Assembly: GCA_028274465.1 (NCBI GenBank)
Contig: CM051456.1
Location: forward strand, 82,136,753-82,200,752
DNA length: 64,000 bases
Direction of reading: 5' to 3'
From: Plantago ovata
Taxonomy: Eukaryota > Streptophyta > Magnoliopsida > Lamiales > Plantaginaceae
How positions within the stretch are numbered: position 1 is the first letter of the stretch; every line of letters begins with the position of its first letter. The position numbers and the translations under genes were made by a program. Below the pieces are notes generated by a model. The model was given only the letters and a program-made list of their open reading frames with translations, did not search any database and had not been told where the DNA came from. Of the stretch, positions 1 through 11,060 are shown one piece after another.

Positions 1-296
1 TTTTCTATTTAGCTTATTTATATTTTCAGCATTCAGTTCCCTATAGAAGAACAGGCTCTGGGGGTTTGCTCTCAGGAAATCTCACTTTCTTATCCTATTT
101 CTTCCCCCCTATATTTTTCAGAAAATTCATCTATTCTGATCTCGGTTACCTTACGTGCTTGCTCTCTCGTAGTTCTCGGTTACATTGTGTTTGTTTGCAC
201 TCTTTGTGCTTTTCTTTGCAAGTTTTTGTTTTTCATTTGTGGATTCTGCTCCTTGGTTTCTTGTTTCCTCCTGTGCAGAAACTAGTTATATGAAGG

Positions 297-1205
297 ATGA
301 GTCAACCACCGTTGCCCCGGTATGTGATGCCTCGAGGGCCTTGCATAACATTGGATGACGATTGCAGGAATTATGACTTTGATCCTTCGTACTACTCCAT
401 TCTCTCCACGTTTTCAATGGGTGATGACCCAAGGGGGTTCTTAGACACGTACGAGGAAGGAGTGTTGAGGATACCTGGTGAGAATGAGGAGGGGGTTATT
501 TTATCACATGAGCAACTTTGTATGAGAGGATTTATGGGAGCCTTGGAAGGGTACGCTCGAAGATGGCTCAGAATCCCGCTGGAAAAATCGTTGCGCACTT
601 GGGGTGAAGTAACCAGCCAGTTTCTGGAACATTGGGATAGGGACTCACCTCCCGGGTCAAGGGCATGGACGTCTCGCTTTAGTAGTCAGCCACCAGAAAT
701 CGACATTACCGATGAAGAGGAATGTGGAGAAGAATCCATTGATGAAGTCTCCTCAGTACTTAGCTTGGATTCCACGTCCTTACTTGTGGATGTCGAGGTT
801 GTTGGTCAAGAGGAAGTCGTGGAGGAATTGATAACTGAATCCATTGCTTCACTTGAGTCAGAAGGTGATGGAGTGAGTTGTGTTGAGGTCGAGGAGCCAA
901 TCTCTGAAGATTTTGGTGTCTTTGAATCAATTGCGGCAGATACTCTTGATCTTGACTCCTACGTCCTGGTCCATGCACCCACCTATGAGTCCCAAAGGAG
1001 TTTTGATCCTCTTTACTCTTTTTATTTTCCATCTGATTCCCTTAGTTATTTTTTAGATTTTGTTTTTCTTGGTTTTGTTAATTTTAGTTTTCAGGGAATC
1101 GTGGACTTGCTTGAGCAGATACGGAGAGGAGCCAAGGATGGTTCCCAAGATGCGAGGAGTAATGGAACGGATGCACAAGATTCGTTTCCATTTGATAATG
1201 GATAA
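297..1205 (+). CDS. Gag-like ORF of Ath-1 (non-autonomous element)
   Basis: An open frame of 302 residues. Residues about 42-115 look like a retrotransposon gag core: a DPRGFLDTYEEGV start, then helical text with a W-L pair (RRWLRIPLEKSLRTWGE) and a following FLEHWD, in the order seen in plant Ty3/gypsy capsids. Residues 130-215 are strongly acidic, rich in E, V and S. The C-terminus is hydrophobic, then polar. No zinc knuckle and no protease DTG motif are visible. It differs clearly from the gag of Ath-3 although leader and LTR match that family. A host gene is unlikely because it sits between an element leader and an element 3' region. Confidence 0.6.
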   Translation: MSQPPLPRYVMPRGPCITLDDDCRNYDFDPSYYSILSTFSMGDDPRGFLDTYEEGVLRIPGENEEGVILSHEQLCMRGFMGALEGYARRWLRIPLEKSLRTWGEVTSQFLEHWDRDSPPGSRAWTSRFSSQPPEIDITDEEECGEESIDEVSSVLSLDSTSLLVDVEVVGQEEVVEELITESIASLESEGDGVSCVEVEEPISEDFGVFESIAADTLDLDSYVLVHAPTYESQRSFDPLYSFYFPSDSLSYFLDFVFLGFVNFSFQGIVDLLEQIRRGAKDGSQDARSNGTDAQDSFPFDNG

Positions 1206-1402
1206 CATTAGTGGTAATGATATCCTGTCTAACATGTGGAGGGACTATTATGGGGATTTCAATCCCGATAATTAGTCTTTTCACATGTCCGCTCTCAGCC
1301 GACCGAGGCCAAACCGTTCGGTAACATCTAGTATCACTTTTTATTTACTCATTCTCTTTTGCTAGGGACTAGCTTAAGTTTCATGAGGGGGATGGGATGT
1401 GA

Positions 1403-1407
1403 ACCAT
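1403..1407. repeat. Target site duplication ACCAT flanking Sire-1
   Basis: ACCAT stands directly left of the LTR starting at 1408 and again at 22999-23003, directly right of the LTR ending at 22998. Removing everything between restores the Ath-1 3' region as seen in Ath-3 near 48421. This proves that the outer LTRs at 1408 and 22998 mark one insertion. Confidence 0.95.
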
Positions 1408-3011
1408 TGTTGGTCCCTTTAAACAACAAGAAAAGACTAGAGGGTGGGGTGTGACTAGTCTTTTCAAACTTTCGTCGTTTAAAACTTTCTCAACAAGTGC
1501 TTATTACTTTTCAGTAACGAGTTTGCTGATAACTTAACTTTCTCAGCAAGCGTAAGTTACTTTTCAGTAACTAGGTTTGCTGATACTTAAAATCAGAGAG
1601 CGGAAGTCTTTGATACAATAAGTGCTCTTTCAGTAAATGAAGGTTTCAGCAAGTGATGTGAGTGACTGTGTACAGACAGATATGATTTTATGAAAACTAA
1701 GTACAGTAAGTAAATCACACAAACACTTTTATAGTGGTATCTGAGAGTGGCGTAATCTCTCAACTAATCCACTTTGTCCTTTCTAGGACTGAATCCACTA
1801 AGATATGATTGAGGTTCCTTACAACTCCTATCTAGAGTGATTCAAACAGAAACCAAAGCACACTTGCTTCGTCTCCAACCTAATCTAGAGAACGCAACCT
1901 TGTTCTCCACCAAACTTGGTACTTTTAATCAGCAAAATTATGCTCGATTAAGATCCCCCTGAATATCACGCCTGAAAGGGTGTATTTTCAGTTAGAGAGT
2001 TTTTGGGTGAGATAACTTAATTATAACTTATTCAGTTATAACAAGTAATCTAAGAAACAAAACTTTGAATACTTTGCAGTAAACAAGTTTGATTGTTTCT
2101 GGTGTCAAGACTTGTTCTTGTTCAAAAGAAAGAAAGAACACTTAACTAATTTCTTAGTCGTGTAAATTCTAGTTATTCACAAGTAGCTTTCTCAAGCTTT
2201 AAGTCTTGGAACGGATCAATGGCAGTATAGAGAGTTTGAAGGTATGTGAGTTTAATCACAAGTGAGAGTTTGATCACGTTGTTGACACACTTCAACTCTT
2301 TGCCGGATGACCTCTATTTATAGTGAAAATAAGGAGCCGTTTGAATTTTAAATTCCAACGCTTTTGATCCTTAAGATGTCACTATCTTGCTTTTGTACTT
2401 TCAACAGCGTCCTTGTTTGTCTTCTAGTCTTCATGTCCTTCGCGTGCATGCTTCGCATTTAATGCTTATTTGAATAGAATTCAAACAGTAACATTGGAGT
2501 GCAAATGTAAGTACTTTCAGCAAGAGGTCACATATGTTCCATCAACAAGTGGTCAGTCTCAGTTTCAGCAAGCACAACCTACTCTGTCTTTCAGATTTTC
2601 ACTTATGCAATGCCGTTGCTGAAGTTTCCACTTTCTGAGCAACATGTGCCTTTTTAGATACCAGTCTTCAGAAATCTTCTAGTCTTCAGATCTTCGAATT
2701 CTTCAAGTCTTCAGATCTTCAATATTCTTCAAGATTCTGAGCGGTTTCTAAATGCTTCAATAGTTTGTTTGTAAAAACAAAGTACATCGTCAGCAAATGC
2801 TTCAATAGGTTATTTTCTTTTCAGAAAACAAGATACATCATAAGCTTTAAGAACCAACCTATCTAGCACCTAATCTAAGTCTTCAGCAAGCGTTCCTCTT
2901 TTACAATGTCCTTAAAATTCTAAATTCCTATGGACCTTAAGAGTACTAGTTACTGGACTTTCTTTAATTTAGCATGGTTAATTGCTCATCAAAATTACAA
3001 GATTCCTAACA
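1408..3011 (-). repeat. Sire-1 3' LTR
   Basis: It starts TGTTGGTCCC and ends TTCCTAACA on the plus strand, the reverse of the family LTR. It has a TATA box (minus-strand CTATAAATAG near 2310-2320), short TCTTCA-rich repeats at about 2655-2745, and two of the 52-bp hairpin units near its left end. Apart from length it matches the LTR at 21741-22998 far better than that at 14949-16676. Confidence 0.92.
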
Positions 3012-3279
3012 AATTTCCCCCTTTTTGATGTCAGCAATCCATGGCTAAATTAATTGTTACCCTTTTAGAGGTTTCTGATGTTGAATAAATCAGTTGATTA
3101 ATGCAAGCATACTTGAATAATTAGACAGTAAGCATAAGTAAATTGCATAATCAAAAACCAATAAGAATCAAAAGCTTCACTGCTGATAGTTATCTTTCAG
3201 AAGTTTACAAGAAGTAGCAGAGATAACTTTTAAACAGAATCAGCAAACAAAGACTTTAAGAAAAAACTATTACAGAGAG
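3012..3279 (-). other. Polypurine tract and 3' untranslated region of Sire-1
   Basis: On the minus strand a run AAAAAGGGGGAAA (3014-3026) lies two bases from the 3' LTR. This is the usual place for the plus-strand primer of reverse transcription, and the same tract precedes the 3' LTR of Sire-3 (53719-53733) and Sire-4 (57997-58009). The rest is AT-rich untranslated sequence. Confidence 0.85.
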
Positions 3280-6117
3280 TTAAGCTCTTCCAGAAGATTT
3301 TCTCAAAATCTCTCTTACACTCTTCTCAGCAAGTGCAGTAAATTCAACACAGTCCTTTTCGTAGTTTTCCAGAAGCCTACGGACTTGTAGTTGAAGAATT
3401 CTTGCATTTTTGCAGGCAGTATGATGATACTTTTCAGCATTCATTTCCATGTAGTTAGTCACCCACAAATGCATGCCCCAATTGCTGGCATGGAGAAGCT
3501 GTGTGTCTGAAATGCTTTTAGGATGAATCTTTCTTAGCCAGAGAAGATCTTCTTCTTGATCCTTAGCAGTGAGATAGAAGTACTCATAAGGAATCAATCC
3601 AAGTCTCTTCTTTGTTTTCTTTGTTACCGGGTCAGAATAGTAAGCAATGCCAGGTGGTTTGATCAGATTTGGTTCTTGTCTATAAGTCTTACCAATGGCA
3701 ATTCTTCTTACTGAGACCTCGAGATTCAACCATCTCCCAGCAATATTTCTTGGGAGGGATTCTTCCCTTTGATTTCTTTGTACCTTGAGTTCAATCCATG
3801 TGAACATTTGGTTCAATATGGCTGTAGGAAAGAACTCATTCACCAGCAAATCTTCCAGCTTTAAGATCCAGCAACCATGAATCTTTCTGATTACATTCTG
3901 AGTGGTTTCATCATTGCTGGTCTTTGTATATTCGATGCCGGAACCAATAGCAATGCTGGCCAGCCTCTTTTCTTCCTGTCTTTGCCTTCTTCTTCTTGAT
4001 TTAGCATTGTCTTGATCTCTTGCTGAAGAGTCAGACGAAAAATGCTTTGACTGGCCAGACGGAGTCAAGGCTGTTAAAGGTCTAGGTCTTATGGCTTGAG
4101 CTATTGTTTGATTGTCATCATCTTCATCATCTTCATTCAAATTTTGATGACTTTCAGTATGGCAAAAATCTTGAGTTTCAGCAGCGGTTTTTCTCTTTTT
4201 GGTACTTGTTGAATTCAACTCAGATTCTGCTTGCCTTTTAGAACTTTGCTCTTTTTCAGCAAGCGGTTCTATGGGAAGTGGCTCATCAATAGCAGGAGGG
4301 GTTTGGTTTCTTTTTCCGGTACTTTTCTTTTCTCCCTTAGACATGGATTGCAACATCGGAGTGATGTGCAGAGAATAGAACTCATTGCAATTTTCAGCAA
4401 GAGTGCTTAAACTATTATACTTCATAATGATTTGTTGCTGATCAGAAGTCATTTTTTACAACTCTTTTTGAATGCTCATTATGTTCTCTTCATGTCTTTT
4501 TTTTGTTGCGGCCTTCTCATCCATGAAAGTCTGAGCCTTCACGAGAGCGGTCTTTGCTAGCTTGAGGGCTTGACTTACATCTTCTTCAGAGCTCTTGTGA
4601 TAAAGACTGATGTCTTTCTGAGCTATTGTCAAAGTAGTAGTGCGTCTCAGCACTGTAGCCAATATTTTTCCAAAGTCAAGTGGGCTCTCAGCAAGCAATG
4701 CCTCATCTTCTGCTTTGCAGGCGTCATGGACTTTCTTTAGTGCCAAAATTCTAGGAGTAAACTCCTCAACTCTTGGGAACGGCACTAGATGTGGTGTCAA
4801 GGAATGAACTTTTAGTTCTGAAGCAAACTGATCATCCTTTATCAGCAATTCTCCTCTTAGACCATCGTCTAAATCATTTATGTAATCAGGAGGAGGGATT
4901 TGAACCACTTTTGGGTCTCTTTTGGATTGTTCATCCTCATTTTCTGATAAGTAGTCGTCATCCTCATATTCATCAAGTTCAGCAACCTTGGAACCTAAGT
5001 CAGCAGCTTCACTTCCTTTTTGTTGAGTGGTTGCTGATGGCAACACTTCAGACTCAACAACTGGAGTTTCACGAGTAGTTAGTTTTAATTGAGTAGTTGC
5101 TGAAGGCAACGTTTGAGACTCAATGACTGGAGTTTCGCCAGTAGTTAGTTTTAATTGAGTTCGGGACTCAATTACTGGAGTTTCGCCTGTAGTAAATGGA
5201 AGGGAGGGGACTTCCTTTGATCTTACTCCTGTAGATTGACCAATTTCTAGATCCTGCGTATGCCTTGCATGGATCAAGAGACTGTTTTGTAGAGCGCGTT
5301 GGTAATCTTCATCCTGTTCATCATCATCATCAAGGTTTTCTTCAGTAACCTTGGCATCAGAAACTTGACTTTTGTCATTTTTCAAGGCAGCCCTTTTTCT
5401 ATCATATTCCTCTTCAGTATCAGCACCTTGCACAGGTGCTTGATTTTCAATAGCAGCAGGAGGAGGTTGAGATTCTTGCTGAGGTTGTTGTTGTTCAGCT
5501 TGCTGATTTTCTTGTGGAGTATTTTCAGCAACTGTTAATTTCAAACCTCCAGCATCAGGACTTGGACCTTGATTGTCATCATCATCGTCTTTCTTGTCCT
5601 TGGAATCTTTCCCTTCATCATCTCTTGGATCAGTGGGAATGTTCTCATCTTCTTCCTCTTCATCATCATCGGTCAGAATTACTAGCTCAAGGTACTTGTA
5701 TAAAGCAACACTTGTCACTTCCTCTTCCTCATTGATTTTGTGGGGATCAGCCACCACAGGTACAAATGAACCTTTGAGTATCACAGCTTGTTCAGCTCGA
5801 GGGGCACTCTTGAATTTTACCTTCATATTCTCTCTGATTTGAGCAATCAGATTCGAGCTCATTTGCTGAGAATATGTCATTTCTTCAGGGAGGATGGAGT
5901 GAACAAATGTTTCGAGCTTCAGCAGAGAAGATCTCTTTTTCTCGTTTGAAAGATGAAGATGGAGATCAGAGAAGTCCATTCGCCTATATCTTTGCCAGTT
6001 GCTAACGGACTTAGCAACTTGTGACAAAGTGGTTCTTTTGAAGTTCAAGTACAATTCCTCAGAACTTACTTGTTGATCTTCAGTGATGATTACCACTTCA
6101 GTGGTCTCCTTTTGAGC

Positions 6118-6192
6118 CTGAAAAAGAACATTATTTAGATCAGGATTGGTTTGGAAAATTGTTTTAGAGTTCAAAGCTGAAACATGAATTAC
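6118..6192 (-). other. Intron-like segment 3 (75 nt) in Sire-1 third ORF
   Basis: On the minus strand CAGCAG is followed by GTAATTCATG, and 75 nt later TTCTTTTTCAG precedes GCTCAAAAGG. It is AT-rich with plant-like GT and AG ends, phase 0 and a length divisible by three. The homologous segment in Sire-3 is 42237-42311, also 75 nt. Confidence 0.6.
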
Positions 6193-6270
6193 CTGCTGAG
6201 ATTCAGCAAGCTCATGTTGTACAATTTCCATTCCTTGAATAGCTTGAATAGCATCCTCCATTTGTTCATC

Positions 6271-6342
6271 CTGAAATAAATTTGAGTTAGATACAAGTAC
6301 TAAGCTGTCAAACTTAGTTTTATTACCAAAAACATTAACTAC
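6271..6342 (-). other. Intron-like segment 2 (72 nt) in Sire-1 third ORF
   Basis: On the minus strand CTCAGCAG is followed by GTAGTTAATG, and 72 nt later TTTATTTCAG precedes GATGAAC. Phase 0, length divisible by three. Homologous to 42069-42140 in Sire-3. The adjoining candidate intron 1 of Sire-3 (41925-41999) is exactly missing in Sire-1 at the 6411/6412 boundary. Confidence 0.6.
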
Positions 6343-8488
6343 CTGCTGAGCAGGGAGTGTTGGCTCTGGTGTAGAGGCTTCAGCAACCATCTGACTTGCA
6401 TCTTGAGAAGTCTGCTGAAGAAGGACAGGTTGTGGCTCAGTCCTTTCAGCATTAACAGTTTCTTCAGCTTCTTGGACTGTTTCTTCAGCAGACTTCTTGT
6501 CTTGCTCTATTTGAGAAAGTTGTGCGGTTTCAGCAATCTCCCTTGTCTCTGAAATGACAAGTTGAGCAGAAGCATCTTGACCTTGAGCTCACTGCTTGTC
6601 ATGAAGACATCAATGGATTTTTTGGATGATTCTTCAATCTCCAACTCCATTTGTTGGCTTATAGCTTCCAGTACAAGATGGACTTTGTCGATTGATGTCT
6701 TGGGTGAACTTGGGCCAGTATTCTCAGCATCACGAGATGCGTCGTTGAATAGTGCTTCTTGTGTTTCAGCAACTTCTGGAACTGGAACCATTGCTGTCTT
6801 AGCAACTGGTCCTTCAGCAAGCGGGGTTTCAGCAACTTGATGAGTTGCTTGTTCAGCAACCATCTTTTCAGCAGCATCAGCAAGTGCCGCTTTTTGCAGA
6901 TCAGCAACAATGTCACTTGTTGGTTCCATAGTTGGATCATCTAAGTTAACTACTATGTAGATATCTGGAACTTGGGCAGGAATTTCATTTCCACTGCCTG
7001 ATGGTCTGTTCTCAGTAGAGGTATCAACGTTGAGTCGATCATTGAAGGCTTCCGCAAACACTTCAATGTTGCTGACATAGGCTTCATTAACTACCTTGTC
7101 AACATCTAATGGCAAATGCGTTTCAGCATTTGTCTGGGAATTGTCTGAGAGGTCTTGGACAACAGGAACTGACTTGCGAGCCAGTGTTTTCTTCCTTGTG
7201 TTGCTGGTCCGTTTCCTCTTTGGTACGGGATTTGCTGATGACGCTGCAGTCTGAGAGTCATCATCAGCTTTCCTCTTTTTCTTGTTAGATTTCTTCAGTT
7301 TCCTAGCAGACACGTCAGTAGTTGCATTTTCAGCAACAGCTGGTGTACACGTACCTTGTTGATCATCTACAGCAGTTTCATTTTGTCACCACCACCAACA
7401 GCAGTTTCATTTCTAAGTTGCTGAGTGGTGACATCTGCAGCTGTTGTATACCTTTCTTGCTGGCTTGTGCTGATAACATTTGCAGCTGTTGTCTTCTTTG
7501 ATTTTTCGAGTTTCTTGCCAGCAATCTTAGGTACATTCTGCTTGTAGAAAGATCTTCCCACATTGCATACAAATTTCTTGATTGGCAATGGGTTTCTCAG
7601 CTGAATCCTGAAATGTTCAAGGATGTAGCATATCTTTATTCCATACATAACTGGAAAGGAAGGTGAGACCTTGTTGTCTTCTACCTTTACCTTGAACTTA
7701 GTAACACAATCAACAAGCCTGTTGAAAATGTACTTAGCCCAGTTAAGTTCCGTTTTATTTTCATGGATATGCATCAGCAGTGGCCATCTTCACAGGCCTA
7801 CTTGGTCAATTCCTCCAACTTGGGAGTCAAGAACTTTTATCAGTAGCAGAGCTACTAGACCAAGTTAATGGCAGAGATGCTTTCTCTTAACGTGCTTTGT
7901 CCAAGTCACGGGAGCAATCTCGCCTTTCTTCATTTTCTCATTTCTGACGTCACTGTATAAAGCTTCAATTTCTTCGTCAGTGGCAGTGACGTCATCTTCA
8001 GTTCCAGTGGTTGGAATCTGAAAGATTTCCGCTAAATCAGTCCATTTCAGGACGATTTGCGTGTTCTGAACTGTAGTAAAGATCACTTTTTCAGTGACTC
8101 CTTTACTATCAGTAAGGGACTGGATTTCTGCATTGTTGTAGAATTCCATTGTATCTATCATGCTTACTTGCTTAGTGCGAGCAGATATAAAGTTCATGAG
8201 GCCTTGCTGCTTGATAAACTCAAGCGCCTCTTCATTCTCGTCATCGAGTTCTTGTTCATAGAAGTACCTAATGTACTTCTCCTTAGCAAAACCTCCCCAT
8301 TGCATTAACATCTCACACTTTGCAGTGTCAAGATATGACGGAGGCATAGGTTTTTCCGATAGTCTATCGTTTTTCAACACAACTTTCGTTGTGTTTGTTG
8401 CCGGAGTAGTCACCGGAGCAGTGCGTATCTCAGCACTGTCAACCTTAGATGACTTTGAGGACTTAGAAGACTGTCTCTTGGGTGCCAT

Positions 8489-9519
8489 TTCTTTTATAGA
8501 GAAGAAAATTGTGTACGAAAAGAGATAGTTTGCTTTTTGACCGGAGGTACAGTAGATTCAGGCTAAAATTGGCAGACAAAGGAAATGTGAGTTAAAGAAT
8601 TTTGTCATTTCTCTAACTCCTTATTTATATAGTGAATCTGGTGTGTGAGAAACTCAATCGATTTGAGCTCTCAGCAAGGGTAAAATAGAGAAACATAGGC
8701 GTTAGTGGAGCCTTTGCATTAAATGCGTAGCGGCCCACTAACTTGAAACCGTCAGAGCACTCTCTCTCTTTGTTTTATTAACCGTTAGATTAGTAACTCC
8801 TTTTAATCAATGGTCACGATTGAATTTCATGTCATGATTATTATGAGTTTATCTGTGCCCGATTAACGTCACAAATTGATTTTACCGAGTTTTAAGGGAT
8901 TAGATTGCTTGCTGAAATAGACAAGAATATTTTCAGCGAGTTTGAAGTATCAACCTAGATACTTGCTGAAAGTTCCCCCTTACTCAGATATCTCATATTG
9001 TCATGATTTTAAAAGATATTTCTGATTTCCCGTATCTGTAAATTCTTTTGTACTTGAGATATCCTTTGGTAAAATCTGAGAAATGAGTTTTGCTCTTTTT
9101 CTGAGTTCCCGTCTCAGAATATTCCCTTGATACTTGAATACCTGTTTCAGTATCTTTGATTGTCTGAATGCCTGTTTTAGCAATCCTTAAGGTTTTTCTC
9201 TTATTGAGTGCCTGTCTCAGCAAGTGATCAAGTTTCCTAACAAATACCTGTTTTGAAGAAATTACTTGGTGAATGCCTGTTTCAGCAAACATGTAGTGAC
9301 TTATCATTTCTTAGGAGAAATTAGTAGATGTAGCTTTTAAGTAAGAATACTTTGGCTTGCTGAATACCTGTTTCAGCATTCTGCCAAATGTATTCTTTAT
9401 TGAGGTAGTTCAATCAATCCAAGGTTATACCTTAGCATTGCGAACCTATTATCTGGTAGGGGCTTTGTAAAGATGTCAGCAAGCTGATCATCAGTGCCTA
9501 CTTTGACAACCTCAATATC
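8489..9519 (-). promoter_or_regulatory. Spacer between RNase H and third ORF of Sire-1a
   Basis: A 1 kb non-coding spacer kept in three Sire copies. In element order it holds an array of seven short hairpins (9376-9022), a PPT-like tract AAGGGGGAA (8981-8973), a TGACGTTAAT motif (near 8865) and a TATA box TATATAAATA (minus strand, 8622-8631) about 140 bases before the third-ORF start. A short open stretch overlapping the hairpins encodes repeated ETGIQ-type pentapeptides. It may be a promoter for the third ORF; this is inferred from conservation only. Confidence 0.6.
9022..9376 (-). repeat. Seven-unit hairpin array, Sire-1 copy
   Basis: Seven 17-nt units of the form CTGARACRGGNAYTCAG on the minus strand, at 9360, 9269, 9204, 9164, 9134, 9101 and 9022. 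Each can form a 5-bp stem (CTGAA/TTCAG or CTGAG/CTCAG) around a 7-nt loop. Unit order and spacing match those in Sire-2 and Sire-3. Some stems are worn. Confidence 0.75.
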
Positions 9520-10119
9520 TCATTTTTCTACATGATCTCTAATGAAATGATGTCTAATATCAATGTGCTTGGTCCTTGAGTGAAACTTAGGATTTTCCGT
9601 GATTGCAATAGCACTTGTATTATCACAAATGATTGGTGTTTTCTTTGCAGAAATACCATAATCTCTTAATTGTTGCTGAATCCATAGGATTTGAGCTGTG
9701 CAACAACCAGGTGCAATGTATTCAGATTCAGTGGATGAATTGGCAACACAGGTTTGCTTCTTGCTGAACCATGATGTTAATCTAGTACCCAAAAACTGAC
9801 AAGTTCCAGAGGTACTTTTTCTATCAAGAGTTAATCCTCCATGATCAGCATCAGAATAACCAACCAATTCAAGTCCAGAATCTTTAGAATACCATAATCC
9901 AACATTGATTGTACCTTTGACATATTTCAGTATCTTGATTGCCTTTTCGTAGTGTGATTCTCTTGGATCAGATTGGAATCTTGCACACACACAAACAGCA
10001 TACTGAATGTCAGGTCTACTTGCTGTTAAATACAACAAGGAACCAATGAGCTTCCTATACTTGTGTTCTTCAACACTTTTATCTTCCTTAGTATAGCCCA
10101 ATTTGGTACCAACACTCAT
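9520..10119 (-). pseudogene. RNase H domain of Sire-1a pol
   Basis: An open stretch of 199 residues with the copia RNase H pattern. It contains YRKLIGSLLYLTASRPD, then the catalytic-region GYSDADHGG, DRKSTSGTCQFLG, SWFSKKQTCVANSSTESEY, ILWIQQQLRDYGI, and CDNTSAIAITENP followed by RTKHIDIRHHFIRDHVEK. This wording is typical of the Sirevirus (SIRE/Maximus) lineage. RNase H degrades the RNA strand during reverse transcription in the virus-like particle. It continues the RT region to its right in element order. Confidence 0.85.
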
Positions 10120-10283
10120 AGGGGTCTTTTCAGGTTTCTCATCCTCTTTGATCCTAAACTTATGAGCATTTCTTTCGCATACTTTGCTTGATTTATGAAT
10201 ATTCCATCTTTGAGTTGCTTGACTTGCAATCCTAGGAAATAATTCAATTTTCCCATCATACTCAGTTCAAACTTATTTGTCAT

Positions 10284-10383
10284 NNNNNNNNNNNNNNNNN
10301 NNNNNNNNNNNNNNNNNNNNNNNNNNNNNNNNNNNNNNNNNNNNNNNNNNNNNNNNNNNNNNNNNNNNNNNNNNNNNNNNNNN
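10284..10383. other. Assembly gap (100 N)
   Basis: Exactly 100 N, the usual placeholder for a gap of unknown size. It falls inside the Sire-1a RT region at a join with foreign LTR fragments, so an unseen insertion or a misjoin is possible. Confidence 0.98.
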
Positions 10384-10515
10384 CAAAGCAAGATTGAATG
10401 AAAACATTTTGAAAGAAATAAATAAAATAGAAAAATCGTGAGATACAATGTGACCAACGAAGGTTGTCAATCTCAGAATAAATTGCTAACTCACAAGCAA
10501 ATTGATAAACAACGA
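10384..10515 (-). mobile_element. Athila-like LTR fragment beside the gap
   Basis: Reverse-oriented sequence matching the stretch of the Athila-like LTR after the TATA box (compare 50255-50395: the GATTGACAACCTTCG and ACATTGTATCTCAC stretches and the AACATGTTTTCATTC end). It is only a piece; its other end is hidden by the N run. Confidence 0.7.
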
Positions 10516-10531
10516 GGTCCATGGCATGCTT

Positions 10532-10794
10532 TGTTGATCCCTTTAACAACAAGAAAGACGATAGGGGGGGGGGGGGTGAACGTATGCAAACTTTCGTCGT
10601 TTAAAAACGTTCTCAGCAAGTACTTATTATTTTCAGTAATGACTTTTTTGCTGATAGCTTAAACTGTTCTCAGCAAGCGCAAGTTACTTTCGCAGGAAAG
10701 AGTTTTTGCTGATTAAAATAAGAGAGTGGAAGGCCCTTTGGTACAAATACGTCTTTGACAAGGAAAGTGATAGATTGAGCAAGTGAATCTTGAC
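10532..10794 (-). mobile_element. Sire-family LTR fragment inside Sire-1a RT
   Basis: It starts TGTTGATCCCTTTAACAACAAG with a long G run, like the minus-strand family LTR, and carries CTCAGCAAG and TTTGCTGAT units for about 260 bases before RT coding text resumes at about 10795. A partial nested insertion or an assembly chimera is possible. Confidence 0.65.
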
Positions 10795-11060
10795 TGTGCA
10801 TAAGACTCATCATAGTCCAATCCTTCAGTCTGACAGTAACCTTGAGCAACTAAACGTGCTTTTTTCTTGTTACTTCACCAGACTCACTCAGCTTGTTTCT
10901 GAACACCCACTTTGTACCAATAGCTTTCTTGCCTTCAGCAAGAGGTACAAGTTTCCAGACTTTGTTCCTTCAAATTGATCCAGTTCTTCTTGCATTGCCT
11001 TGATCCATTCAGAATGCTTTAAAGCTTCTTCTATGGTTTTAGGGTTCAATTTCTGAAACA

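Larger units (their letters stand above)
1..1407 (+). mobile_element. Ath-1, left part: compact Athila-like LTR element
   Basis: The window opens inside the 5' leader of an Athila-like element. Bases 1-45 match the leader of Ath-3 near 43548, a few bases after its primer site. The 5' LTR therefore lies left of the window. The internal region holds one gag-like ORF (297-1205). It then passes straight into the tail of the family's third ORF and its 3' untranslated region (from about 1206, matching 48230-48420). Protease, RT, RNase H and integrase are not seen. Sire-1 interrupts the element at 1408, and it resumes at 22999. This looks like a small non-autonomous derivative. Confidence 0.85.
3280..8488 (-). 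pseudogene. Third-ORF (env-like position) region of Sire-1a
   Basis: A 5.2 kb coding region after pol, in the place where SIRE1-type elements carry an env-like ORF. Reading starts at 8488 (MAPKRQSSKSSKSSK, a basic start that could act in nuclear import). A helical domain follows (8400-7380): FYNNAEIQSL, a V-G-I/L strand, FQIPTTG, then W(A)KYIFNRLVD and MYGIKICYILEHFRI. This resembles the 'putative plant transposon protein' domain named in databases (family assignment from memory). Next come long acidic, A-E-rich, coiled-coil-like stretches (about 7300-4500), an SR/KR-rich part, and a conserved C-terminal domain of about 190 residues (3900-3285) with GLIPYEYFYLTAKDQEEDLL and HASNWGMHLWV. No clear signal peptide or fusion peptide is seen, so 'envelope' is only positional. 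It is broken, with a few breaks. Confidence 0.75.
10116..11060 (-). pseudogene. Reverse transcriptase region of Sire-1a, interrupted
   Basis: RT coding text is visible on both sides of a disturbed stretch. The C-terminal part (10116-10283) reads MTNKFELSMMGKLNYFLGLQ. The N-terminal part (10795-11060) covers the VAQGY and LDYDESYAP motifs. Between them are an assembly gap, an Athila-like LTR fragment and a Sire LTR fragment. RT copies the element RNA into cDNA. It is broken. Confidence 0.7.

Noticed and set aside
297-1205. Possible host gene
   Set aside because: Bounded by element leader and element 3' region, with a gag-like core.
2650-2745. TCTTCA microsatellite as an independent locus
   Set aside because: It is part of the Sire LTR and recurs at the same LTR position in other copies.
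3280-8488. True retroviral envelope gene
   Set aside because: No signal peptide, furin-type site or membrane anchor is seen; only the position is env-like.
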